From: Roseomonas populi
GTDB taxonomy: Bacteria; Pseudomonadota; Alphaproteobacteria; Acetobacterales; Acetobacteraceae
Direction of reading: 5' to 3'
Length of the DNA stretch: 64,000 nt
Assembly: GCF_024594815.1 (NCBI RefSeq)
Contig: NZ_JANJOU010000007.1
Coordinates: forward strand, 1-64,000
The position numbers and the translations under genes are program-made. A model generated the notes under the pieces. That model did no database searches, had not been told where the DNA came from, and was given only the letters and a program-made list of their open reading frames with translations. This document shows, piece after piece, positions 43,204-51,060 of the stretch. Position 1 is the first letter of the stretch. The number at the start of each line of letters is the position of its first letter.

Positions 43204-44472
43204 CTATTCCGTGCCCAGGCGGGCGCGGGGCGGGGCCACGGCCGCCGCCTCCGGGTGGATGGTGACAAGGCGCCCGTCCTGCCATTGCATCAGCCAGGGG
43301 CGGGCGCGCGTGTTCTGGCCGCGCTCATCGAAGGCGGCGCCCCAGCCCGCGGGGGTCGTGCCCTCCGCGATGTCGGTGGCCAGCATGGCGGCCCGCAGCT
43401 TGTCCTTCTCCGTGCCGCCGGCGCGCCCGATGGCGTCCAGCGCGACGCGTGCGCCGAAGAAGTTCGCCAGGGAATGGCCTGAGCGCGGGTCGGCGCCGTA
43501 GCGCCGCTTGTAGGCCTCCGCGAAGGCGGCGTTGCCGGGGGCCACGCGGTCGGCGATCGCGAAGCCGGTGAAGCCGACGTTCATCACGCCCTCGAAGGCG
43601 GGCCCGATGGCGCGGGCCGTGTCGGACAGGCTGTACCCGCCGCCGGAGCCGATGATCATCCGTGGCCGCCAACCCGCCTCCCGGAGGTTGCGGAACAGCA
43701 GGATTACGTCGTTCTGGCCGGCGGCGTGCAGCAGCACGTCCACGAAGGCTTCCCGCAGCCGCTGCACCGCCGCGGTCAGGTCGGCGGGGCGGGCGGGGTA
43801 GGGCACTCGCTCCGCCACGCGGATCCCGGCCTCGGTCAGCCGCTGGGCCTGCAACTCGGCGACGGACCCGCCATAGGGGCCATCCTCGTGCAGCAGCCCG
43901 ACACGGAGCTCCTCGCGCGGGCGGCCCAGCAGGGGCGGCAGCACCGAAGTGACGGCCTCCGCCGTCACCGCCGCGAAATCGGCCGCGCGCGGGCATGTGC
44001 GCCAGAGGAAGCGAAAGCCGCGGTCGGTGATGCCCTCCGTCACGGCCCCCATCTCGAAGTAGGGAATGCCTCCCGCGTCACTCGCCTGGCTGGCGGCGAG
44101 GGACACGCCGGAATCGCTGCTGCCGAAGAGGATCGCCGCCTTCTCCGCCCCGATCAGCCGCCTCGCCTCCGCGACGGCCGCGGCCTGGTCGGTGGCGTCG
44201 GCTCGCAGCAGGCGGATGGGGCGGCCCTGCAGCCCGCCGGCGGCATTGCGCTCCTCCACCGCCATCTCCAGCCCGCGGAAGGATTCATCCCCGAGGAGGC
44301 CCGGCGCGCCGGAGAGGGGGTAGACCGCACCGAAGCGCCACTCATTGCCGCCCGAAGGCCCGGCGGGCGGCTGCGGGGCCGGCGGCGCGGGGGCCTGGGC
44401 GCGTGCCTCCCCGGCCGCGAGCGGCAGGGCGAGCGCGGCGAGGAGGCTGCGGCGCGGCGCGGCCGGGCGCAT
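43204..44472 (-). CDS. ABC-type Leu/Ile/Val-like substrate-binding protein
   Basis: This periplasmic receptor of about 422 residues belongs to the Peripla_BP_6 family. It has a signal peptide ending GEARAQA, a Pro-rich linker, then FGAVYPLSGAPGLLGDESFRG, RNAAGGLQGRPIRLL, FGSSDSGVSLAAS and GTTPAGWGAAFDERGQN near the end. It probably binds an amino acid or amide. No branched-chain permease or ATPase genes are close, so it is an orphan. Thirteen bases separate its stop from the M20 start, suggesting co-transcription and a shared substrate (inference). Confidence 0.88.
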   Translation of the reverse strand: MRPAAPRRSLLAALALPLAAGEARAQAPAPPAPQPPAGPSGGNEWRFGAVYPLSGAPGLLGDESFRGLEMAVEERNAAGGLQGRPIRLLRADATDQAAAVAEARRLIGAEKAAILFGSSDSGVSLAASQASDAGGIPYFEMGAVTEGITDRGFRFLWRTCPRAADFAAVTAEAVTSVLPPLLGRPREELRVGLLHEDGPYGGSVAELQAQRLTEAGIRVAERVPYPARPADLTAAVQRLREAFVDVLLHAAGQNDVILLFRNLREAGWRPRMIIGSGGGYSLSDTARAIGPAFEGVMNVGFTGFAIADRVAPGNAAFAEAYKRRYGADPRSGHSLANFFGARVALDAIGRAGGTEKDKLRAAMLATDIAEGTTPAGWGAAFDERGQNTRARPWLMQWQDGRLVTIHPEAAAVAPPRARLGTE

Positions 44473-44544
44473 GGTTCCTTCTGTCCCTGCATTCCGTGGA
44501 GCGGTCCGATCGTCGCCCCTGGACCGGCGCCGCGCAAGGCCGGG

Positions 44545-44565
44545 GCGTGACCGATCGTGTCACGC
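44545..44565. promoter_or_regulatory. Operator-like palindrome in a divergent promoter region
   Basis: GCGTGAC and GTCACGC are perfect seven-base arms around CGATCGT. The dyad is centred in the 168-base gap between divergent genes starting at 44472 and 44641, a usual place for a dimeric regulator. A TTGACG at 44586-44591 on the plus strand could be the -35 of the downstream gene. No regulator gene is adjacent. Confidence 0.4.
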
Positions 44566-44640
44566 ATCGTTGGCCCGCCCCGCGCTTGACGCGCCGATCC
44601 CCCGCGCCGACCTTCCGCCGCCCTGCCCGGAGAGCGCCCG

Positions 44641-45645
44641 ATGCCCGACCTGCCCGAGAGCATGACCTTTATCGACCACGGCCCGGGGGGCGAGCCGGAG
44701 GTGCTGGTGCCCGCCACCGGCCCCGTGCCCCGCGCCGCCGCGAGCGAGGTGCTCATTCGCGTCATGGCGGCCGGGGTGAACCGGCCGGACGTGCAGCAGC
44801 GCAAGGGACTCTACCCGCCGCCCAAGGGGGCGAGCCCCGTCGTCGGGCTGGAAGTGGCCGGCGAGGTGGTGGCGGTGGGAGAGGGGGTGGAGCGCTTCCG
44901 CCCGGGGAACCGGGTCTGCGCCCTGGCGAATGGCGGCGGCTACGCCGAGTACGCCGTGGCCCCTGCCACCCAGTGCCTGCCCTGGCCGGAGGGGTACGAC
45001 GCCGTGCGCGCGGCGGCCCTGCCGGAAACCTTCTTCACCGTCTGGGCGAACCTCTTCGGGCATGGGCGGCTCTCCAGGGGTGAGGTGATGCTGGTGCATG
45101 GCGGCACCTCCGGCATCGGGTCCACGGCCCTGCAGCTCGCGCGGGAGTTCGGCGCGCGCCCCTTCGCCACCGCCGGCAGCGCCGAAAAGGTGGCGGCCTG
45201 CCTGGAGTTCGGGGCGGAGGAGGCCTTCGACTACAAGACCCAGGACTTCGTCGCCGAGATGAAGCGCGTGACGGACGGGCGCGGCGCGGACGTGGTCCTG
45301 GACATGATCGGCGCGGACTACTTCCAGCGGAACCTGCGGGTGCTGGGGCAGGATGGCCGGCTGGTGATCATCGCGCTGATGGGCGGGTACGAGGTGGAGA
45401 AGGCCGATATCCGCCCGATTATGCTCAAGCGCCTGGTGGTCACGGGCAGCACGATGCGCCCGCGCACCGCGGCGGAAAAGGGCGCCATCGCCGACGAGCT
45501 GGAGCGGAAGGTCTGGCCCGTGCTCTCGGCCGGGCGCTGCGGGCCGCGCATCCACGCCACCTTCCCGCTGAACGAGGCGGCGGAGGCGCACCGGCTGATG
45601 GAGAGCAGCGCGCATATCGGCAAGATCGTGCTGACGGTCGCCTGA
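44641..45645 (+). CDS. NAD(P)H quinone oxidoreductase (zinc-independent MDR, PIG3-type)
   Basis: This cytosolic medium-chain reductase has 334 residues. The N-terminal domain includes VNRPDVQQRKGLYPPPKGASP and VVGLEVAGEVVAVGEGV. The NADPH-binding motif is VHGGTSGIGSTALQLA, with a family tail PLNEAAEAHRLMESSAHIGKIV. The zinc-binding residues of alcohol dehydrogenases are absent. Relatives reduce quinones. The gene is followed after nine bases by an exporter gene with a TTG start. Confidence 0.93.
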   Translation: MPDLPESMTFIDHGPGGEPEVLVPATGPVPRAAASEVLIRVMAAGVNRPDVQQRKGLYPPPKGASPVVGLEVAGEVVAVGEGVERFRPGNRVCALANGGGYAEYAVAPATQCLPWPEGYDAVRAAALPETFFTVWANLFGHGRLSRGEVMLVHGGTSGIGSTALQLAREFGARPFATAGSAEKVAACLEFGAEEAFDYKTQDFVAEMKRVTDGRGADVVLDMIGADYFQRNLRVLGQDGRLVIIALMGGYEVEKADIRPIMLKRLVVTGSTMRPRTAAEKGAIADELERKVWPVLSAGRCGPRIHATFPLNEAAEAHRLMESSAHIGKIVLTVA

Positions 45646-45654
45646 GACGGGATC

Positions 45655-46515
45655 TTGAACCCGCGCGACCTCTGGCTGCTGGCCGTCGCCGTCCTTCTCT
45701 TCGGCGGGGTGTGGCCGATCGCGAAGGACGCGCTCCGGGATGCCACGCCCGTCTGGTTCGGCGCCAGCCGCGCGGGCCTGGCGGCGCTGGCCTCCGGCCT
45801 GGTGCTGCTGGCCCTGGGGCGGCTGCGCTGGCCGGGGCGGAGGGACCTGCCCTCGGTGCTGGCGCTCGGCCTGCTGCAGATCGGCGGCTTCTTCGCGCTG
45901 ACCCACATCGCGCTCGGAGTGCTGCCCGCCGGCCGCATCGCCGTGCTGTCCAACGTGACGATCTACTCCCTCGTCCCGCTCTCCGTGCTGGTGCTCGGGG
46001 AACGGGTCTCGGCGCTGCGCTGGGCCGCGGCGGGGCTGGGGCTGGCAGGGGCGCTGGTGCTGGTGGGCCCCTGGGCCGTGGACTGGTCCGATCCCGCTAC
46101 CCTCGCGGGGAACGCGCTCCTCGTCGGCGCCTCGGTGCTCTGGAGCATCGCCATCGTGGTCACGCGGCGTTTCCCGCCGCAGCGGCCGATGCTGGAGCTG
46201 CTGCCTTTCTTCTTCGGCCTGGCGACGCTCCTGCTCCTGCTGCTGGCCGTTTGGCGGGAACCGGGCGGTGGGATCGGCCTTGGTGCGCTGCCGCACGCGG
46301 CCTTCATCGGCCTCATCGCCGCGCCGCTGGGCACCTGGAGCGTGATCGAGGCCGGGCGGCGCCTGCCCTCCACCGTGGCCTCCGTGGGCTTCATGCTGGT
46401 GCCCGTCCTCGGCGTGACGCTCGGGGCGCTCTGGCTCGGAGAGCCGGTTGGGTGGGACATCTGGGTCGGCGGCGCGCTGATCTTCGCGAGCGTCGTCCTC
46501 GCGGTGCGCGGGTAG
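45655..46515 (+). CDS. EamA/DMT-family transporter
   Basis: This inner-membrane protein of 286 residues has about ten hydrophobic helices in two EamA halves (about 1-140 and 145-285). Motifs include FGGVWPIAKDA, IGGFFALTHIALGVLPAGR and WLGEPVGWDIWVGGALIF. DMT proteins export amino acids or other metabolites. The TTG start is the only one that keeps the first helix complete; GGGA precedes it. It is likely translated in the same unit as the quinone oxidoreductase and the YbfF-like esterase. Confidence 0.88.
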   Translation: MNPRDLWLLAVAVLLFGGVWPIAKDALRDATPVWFGASRAGLAALASGLVLLALGRLRWPGRRDLPSVLALGLLQIGGFFALTHIALGVLPAGRIAVLSNVTIYSLVPLSVLVLGERVSALRWAAAGLGLAGALVLVGPWAVDWSDPATLAGNALLVGASVLWSIAIVVTRRFPPQRPMLELLPFFFGLATLLLLLLAVWREPGGGIGLGALPHAAFIGLIAAPLGTWSVIEAGRRLPSTVASVGFMLVPVLGVTLGALWLGEPVGWDIWVGGALIFASVVLAVRG

Positions 46516-46525
46516 GGGAGAGGCG

Positions 46526-47281
46526 ATGATCCTGAACGCAATCGAAGCGGGGGAGGGGCCGCCGCTGGTGCTGCTGCACGGGCTGTTCGGGCAGGCCCGC
46601 AACTTCGGCGCGCTGCAGCGGCGCCTGGCCGCGGGCGGGCGCCGCGTGGTCGCGCTGGACATGCCCAACCACGGCGCCAGCCCGCACGCGCCGGCGATGG
46701 ACTACCGCCGCATGGCGGATGCGGTGGCAGAGACTCTTCTCGCGAAGGGCATCCCGCGCGCGGCGGTGATGGGCCACTCCATGGGGGGCAAGGCGGCGAT
46801 GATGCTGGCGCTGACCCGGCCGGAGCTCGTCTCGCGACTGCTGGTCTCGGACATCGCGCCCGTCGCCTATCCCTCCCGCTGGGTGCCGCTGGTGGAGGCG
46901 ATGCGGGCCGTGCCGCCCGGCACACCGCGTGCCGAGGTGGACACCGGCCTGGCTTCCGTGGAGCCCGATGCGGGAGTGCGCGCCTTCATCCTGACCAACC
47001 GCAAGCCCGACGCTTCCGGCTGGCGGATCGGGCTCGAGGGGATCGCGGCCTCGCTGCCGGCCATCATGGGGTGGGAGGCGACCGAGGGGGCGGCCTATGA
47101 CGGCCCGACCCTCGTCGTGGCCGGGGAGCACTCGCCCTACATCAAGCCCGAGGACCGGCCGGGCATCCGCGCGCTTTTTCCCCATGCGCGCTTCCTGACG
47201 GTGAAGGGCGCGGGCCACTGGGTTCACGCCGACCAGCCGGACGGCTTCGCGGCCGTCGTCGAGGGCTTCGCGCCGGTCTGA
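46526..47281 (+). CDS. YbfF-like alpha/beta-fold esterase
   Basis: This cytosolic serine hydrolase of 251 residues shows LLHGLFGQARNFGAL, ALDMPNHGASP, nucleophile elbow GHSMGGKAAMM (S85), and a catalytic His in GAGHWVHAD. The arrangement matches YbfF, which hydrolyses short-chain acyl esters and acyl-CoA analogues. It overlaps nothing, starts ten bases after the exporter gene and is convergent with the AlkA-type glycosylase gene (adjacent stops). Confidence 0.9.
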   Translation: MILNAIEAGEGPPLVLLHGLFGQARNFGALQRRLAAGGRRVVALDMPNHGASPHAPAMDYRRMADAVAETLLAKGIPRAAVMGHSMGGKAAMMLALTRPELVSRLLVSDIAPVAYPSRWVPLVEAMRAVPPGTPRAEVDTGLASVEPDAGVRAFILTNRKPDASGWRIGLEGIAASLPAIMGWEATEGAAYDGPTLVVAGEHSPYIKPEDRPGIRALFPHARFLTVKGAGHWVHADQPDGFAAVVEGFAPV

Positions 47282-47926
47282 TCAGATCGCGCTCGGCGCC
47301 TTGAAGCTGTTCGTCTTGTTCAGGTCCGCCGCGCGCCAGAGATACCAGGCGGCCGCGGAGCGGAACGGTGCCCAGCGCGCGCCGATGGCGGCCAGCTCCT
47401 TCGGCTTCGGCTGCGTCTCCAGCCCGGCCGCTACGCGATATCCCTCGCGCACGCCGAAATCATCCACGGGCAGGATGTCCGGGCGGCCCAGGGTGAACAT
47501 CAGCAGCATCTCCACCGTCCAGCGGCCGACGCCGCGCAGTGCCACCAGCCGCTCGATCAGCGCCTCGTCCGAGAGGCGGGCGGCGGCGCGGCGGGTCGGC
47601 ACCCAGCCGGCGGCGGCCTTGTGCGCGATGTCCAGGATGGCGGCCTGCTTGGCAGCGGAGAAGCCGCAGGCCCGCAGCGCGCCCTCCGGAAGGGCCAGTA
47701 CGCGTTCGGGTGGCGGGAAGGGGTGCTCCGGCGTGTTCGCGATCAGGCGGTTCAGCATGGCCTCCGCCGCGCGGCCATGCACCTGCTGGTGCGCGATGGC
47801 GCGCACCAGCGCCTCATAGGGCTCGCGGTCCTTCACCGGCTTCAGCCCCATGGCCCCGACCTGGGCGATGACGGGGCCGAGGACGGGATCGGCGGCGAGG
47901 TGCTTGCGGGCGGCGCGGGCGCTCAT
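47282..47926 (-). CDS. DNA-3-methyladenine glycosylase II (AlkA-type)
   Basis: This base-excision repair enzyme of 214 residues has the helix-hairpin-helix-GPD motif LVALRGVGRWTVEMLLMFTL, with catalytic Asp in ILPVDDFGV. The N-terminal substrate domain of E. coli AlkA is absent, as in the shorter bacterial and yeast Mag1 forms. It removes alkylated purines. It is separated by nine bases from the stop of the permease gene upstream on the same strand. No ada-type regulator is adjacent. Confidence 0.92.
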   Translation of the reverse strand: MSARAARKHLAADPVLGPVIAQVGAMGLKPVKDREPYEALVRAIAHQQVHGRAAEAMLNRLIANTPEHPFPPPERVLALPEGALRACGFSAAKQAAILDIAHKAAAGWVPTRRAAARLSDEALIERLVALRGVGRWTVEMLLMFTLGRPDILPVDDFGVREGYRVAAGLETQPKPKELAAIGARWAPFRSAAAWYLWRAADLNKTNSFKAPSAI

Positions 47927-47935
47927 CTCTCCGGC

Positions 47936-49339
47936 TTACGCCAGGGCGTGCAGGATCGCCACGGCCGCCCAGCCGACCAGCAGGGCGACCAGGATCAGGG
48001 GCCACACGCCGCGCCAGATGGCGGGCGGGCGCGTGCCGTCGGCCAGGAGGCCGCAGACCATTGCCGTCATCGCGAAGGAGTAGGCGGCGCCGGCGCCGGA
48101 GGAGAAGTTGTGGATGCCCGGCGCCAGCCAGGGCGGCAGGCCGGCGGCGAGGCCGAGGTCGGCCTGGACGCTCATCATCGAGGAGGCCGCGCCGACGCCG
48201 CTGCCCGTCAGCAGCCCGCCGATGAAGCCCAGCGGCGGAATGGCAAAGGGCGCCAGCGGCCCCAGCCCCGCCGCGATGCCGTGCGCCAGCCCGGTGGCCG
48301 CGCCCGATCCCGCCAGCCAGCGCCCGAGCAGCACGTAGAGGAGCATGGCGGCGGCCGGGCGTCGCATGCGGAGCATCGCTTCCCTGAACCGCAGGTGGCC
48401 ATCCTGGCGCTTCGCCAGGAAGCCGAGCGAGACGGCCCAGAGCACCACCGCCACATGGGTGAGCTGGAAGGCCGGAAGGTCGGTGTAGGGCCGCCAGCCC
48501 GGCGCCCCGGCCCAGGAGCGGGCCAGGAGAAGGACGACGGTCAGCAGGGCCCATGGCCCGATCGCGGCCAGAGCCCGGTCCCGCGCCTGCGCGTTGCGCG
48601 GCGGGGCGAAGTGCCAAAGTGCGGGCAGCAGCACGAGGCCGGCGGAGAGGAAGCCCACCGTTTCCGCCGGCATGAGCCAGCCGAGGAGAAGGACGAGGGC
48701 GGCCACGGCGGCCTGCATTCCCAGCTGCGCCAGCCGCTCCGCTCGCGGGACCGGCAGCCCCGCCTTCGCCAGCAGCGCCCAGAGGACGGGAGGCGTCGCG
48801 AGGAGCCAGACGGCGTGAGGCAGGGCAGTGACGAAGGACACCTCGTGCGGCGGGCGGTGAGCCAGGGCCGCGCCCAGCGCCAGCCCCGGCCCCAGCCCGC
48901 CCCAGGGCGCCAGCCATAGGGAGAGCACGGCCATCCCGCCCCCCGGCGCCCCGCCGATGCCCATGGCCCGAAGCGCGCCCACGGTGAAGACCGCGCCGAC
49001 GCCGAAGCCCGTCACACTCTCCACGAAGGAGCCGGCGAGGATCATCAGGTAGGCGCGGCGCGGGGAGGCGGGCACGGGCTCCGTCGCGCGCGGGGCGGCG
49101 GCGAGGCTGAAGAGAAGCCCGCCCGAGAGGGTGGCCACCGGCAGCAGCCCCAGGAAGAGGGCGCGGACGCTCTCCGTCGCCAGGAAGCGCGTGAGGTCCA
49201 GGCCGGGCGGGAGCGCGGCCGAGACGGCGGGGAGCGAGGCGGCCAGGGCCGCCAGGCAGGCCGGAACGGGCGCCACCCGCCCCGATCCCAGCAGCACCAG
49301 CAACAGGAGGAGAGGTAGGGCCTGGAGAAGGATATCCAT
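47936..49339 (-). CDS. L-lactate permease (LctP)-family transporter
   Basis: This polytopic inner-membrane protein of about 467 residues has about twelve hydrophobic helices. Motifs resembling the lactate permease family are SFVESVTGFGVGAVFTVGAL, PPLGFIGGLLTGSGVGAASSMM and HNFSSGAGAAYSFAMTAMVC. It is shorter than E. coli LldP (about 550). The transported acid (lactate, glycolate or similar) cannot be read. The start MDILLQALP is chosen over an upstream ATG that adds a basic leader. No lactate dehydrogenase gene is adjacent. Confidence 0.85.
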   Translation of the reverse strand: MDILLQALPLLLLLVLLGSGRVAPVPACLAALAASLPAVSAALPPGLDLTRFLATESVRALFLGLLPVATLSGGLLFSLAAAPRATEPVPASPRRAYLMILAGSFVESVTGFGVGAVFTVGALRAMGIGGAPGGGMAVLSLWLAPWGGLGPGLALGAALAHRPPHEVSFVTALPHAVWLLATPPVLWALLAKAGLPVPRAERLAQLGMQAAVAALVLLLGWLMPAETVGFLSAGLVLLPALWHFAPPRNAQARDRALAAIGPWALLTVVLLLARSWAGAPGWRPYTDLPAFQLTHVAVVLWAVSLGFLAKRQDGHLRFREAMLRMRRPAAAMLLYVLLGRWLAGSGAATGLAHGIAAGLGPLAPFAIPPLGFIGGLLTGSGVGAASSMMSVQADLGLAAGLPPWLAPGIHNFSSGAGAAYSFAMTAMVCGLLADGTRPPAIWRGVWPLILVALLVGWAAVAILHALA

Positions 49340-49419
49340 GCGCCCCTGTGCTACTCCCTTGCCGCCTCTGGCCACGCGGGCGTGCCCCGCGTATCACGCC
49401 ACAAGCATATCGCAGTGCA

Positions 49420-49439
49420 GCACGAAACCATCCTCGTGC
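49420..49439. promoter_or_regulatory. Short palindrome upstream of opgG
   Basis: GCACGA and TCGTGC are separated by eight bases in the 170-base gap between the divergent permease and glucan genes. It may be a regulator site; arms of six bases are close to chance in this GC-rich DNA. Confidence 0.25.
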
Positions 49440-49509
49440 AACCCGTTCTAGGCCCGTCGCCCAACCTTCGTTAAGGCGCCCCAGACATGGCTTCGGCCGG
49501 GAGAACAGT

Positions 49510-51060
49510 TTGAACCGCCGCGCTCTCATTGCCGGATTCGTCATGGCCGGGCTCATGCCCCGGATCCCCGGCACGCTCTACGAGCGCGCGGAGGCGGCGG
49601 ATGATCCGGTCCGTCCTTTCGACGACACCACGGTCCGCACCATGGCGCGGGAACTGGCCACCAAGCCCTATGCCGCGCCCGATGAGCGCCTGCCCGCACC
49701 TTTCGCCGACCTGAGCTACGACGCCTACCGCACCATCCGCTTCAACGCGGGGCGCGCGATGTGGCGGGCCGATGGCCTGCCCTTCCAGATGCAGCCCTTC
49801 CATCGGGGGTTCCTGTTCAAGGCGAAGGTCGGGCTGTTCGAGGTGGCGGACGGGCGGGCGACGCCCATCCCCTACGACCCGTCCGCCTTTACCCTTTCCG
49901 AGCTCGGCGGGCCGCTGCCGTCCCCGGTGCCGGACCTCGGCTTCGCGGGGTTCCGCCTTACCAACCCGATGAACCGGGCGGATCACTACGACGAGGTGGC
50001 CGCCTTTGTCGGCGCCTCCTACTTCCGCGCCATCGGAAAGGGCCATGTGTATGGCCTGTCCGCGCGCGGCCTCGCCATCGCGACGGCTGAGCGGTCCGGG
50101 GAGGAGTTCCCGCTCTTCCGTGCCTTCTGGCTGGAGCGGCCGCGGGCGGGGGTGAACTCCATGGTGGTCCACGCGCTGCTGGACAGCCCGAGCACCACAG
50201 GCGCCTTCCGCTTCACCATCCGCCCGGGCGACGACACGGTGTTCGACATCGAGTCCCGCCTCTATCCGCGGGTGGAGATGCCGACCGTCGGCGTCGCGCC
50301 GCTGACGAGCATGTTCCTCCACTCCGCGCTCGACCATGTTGGAGCGGACGACTACCGCCCGGCGGTGCACGACTCCGATGGCCTGATGCTCTCCACCGGG
50401 CGCGGCGAGGCGATCTGGCGGCCGCTGGCAAACCCTCGCGAGCTGCAGATCAGCGTCTTCACCGACGTGAACCCGCGCGCCTTCGGCCTGATGCAGCGCG
50501 CGCGGAACTTCCGCGACTACCTGGACCTGGAAGCGCGCTACGAGCGGCGCCCGGGCGCCTGGGTGGAGCCGATCGGCGACTGGGGCGAGGGCGCGGTGCA
50601 CCTGGTGGAGATCCCGACGCGGGAGGAGATCCACGACAACATCGCCGCCTTCTGGCGCCCGAAGGCGCCGCTGAAGCCCGGGCAGGAGTACAGCTACGTC
50701 TATCGCCTGCACTGGGCGAGCGGCGCGGCTTTCGGCGCGGCCAACCGCCCGCCGCCCGCACAGTTCACCGGCGGGCGCCAGGGCGCGAAGCCCTCGGTCC
50801 AGGGCACGCGGCTCTTCGTGCTGGAGGCGGCCGGCGGGCGGCTGGCGGCCCTGCAGCCGGGTGAGACGCCGGTTTTGGACGTGACATCGAGCGCCGGGCG
50901 GATCGAGAACGCCGTGGTGCAGCGCAATCCCGAGACGGAGGGCTGGCGCATGTCCTTCGAGTTGGTTCCTGGCGGGGAGAAGCTGATCGAATTGCGCGCG
51001 CTACTGAAGAACGATGCTGGCCCGCTGACCGAGACATGGCTGTTCCGCTGGACACCCTGA
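49510..51060 (+). CDS. opgG: Glucan biosynthesis protein G/D, periplasmic
   Basis: This periplasmic protein of about 516 residues is needed for osmoregulated periplasmic glucan synthesis. It has a signal sequence with an Arg pair (NRRALIAGFVMAG; Tat or Sec), then MdoG-family blocks: YRTIRFNAGRAMWR, LPFQMQPFHRGFLF, FRLTNPMNRADHYDEV, ASYFRAIGKGHVYGLSARGLA, and ESRLYPRVEMPTVGVAPLTSM. The TTG start has GGGAG six bases ahead. It overlaps opgH by 25 bases. OpgD is the close alternative name; the signal resembles the Tat type seen in OpgD. Confidence 0.93.
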   Translation: MNRRALIAGFVMAGLMPRIPGTLYERAEAADDPVRPFDDTTVRTMARELATKPYAAPDERLPAPFADLSYDAYRTIRFNAGRAMWRADGLPFQMQPFHRGFLFKAKVGLFEVADGRATPIPYDPSAFTLSELGGPLPSPVPDLGFAGFRLTNPMNRADHYDEVAAFVGASYFRAIGKGHVYGLSARGLAIATAERSGEEFPLFRAFWLERPRAGVNSMVVHALLDSPSTTGAFRFTIRPGDDTVFDIESRLYPRVEMPTVGVAPLTSMFLHSALDHVGADDYRPAVHDSDGLMLSTGRGEAIWRPLANPRELQISVFTDVNPRAFGLMQRARNFRDYLDLEARYERRPGAWVEPIGDWGEGAVHLVEIPTREEIHDNIAAFWRPKAPLKPGQEYSYVYRLHWASGAAFGAANRPPPAQFTGGRQGAKPSVQGTRLFVLEAAGGRLAALQPGETPVLDVTSSAGRIENAVVQRNPETEGWRMSFELVPGGEKLIELRALLKNDAGPLTETWLFRWTP

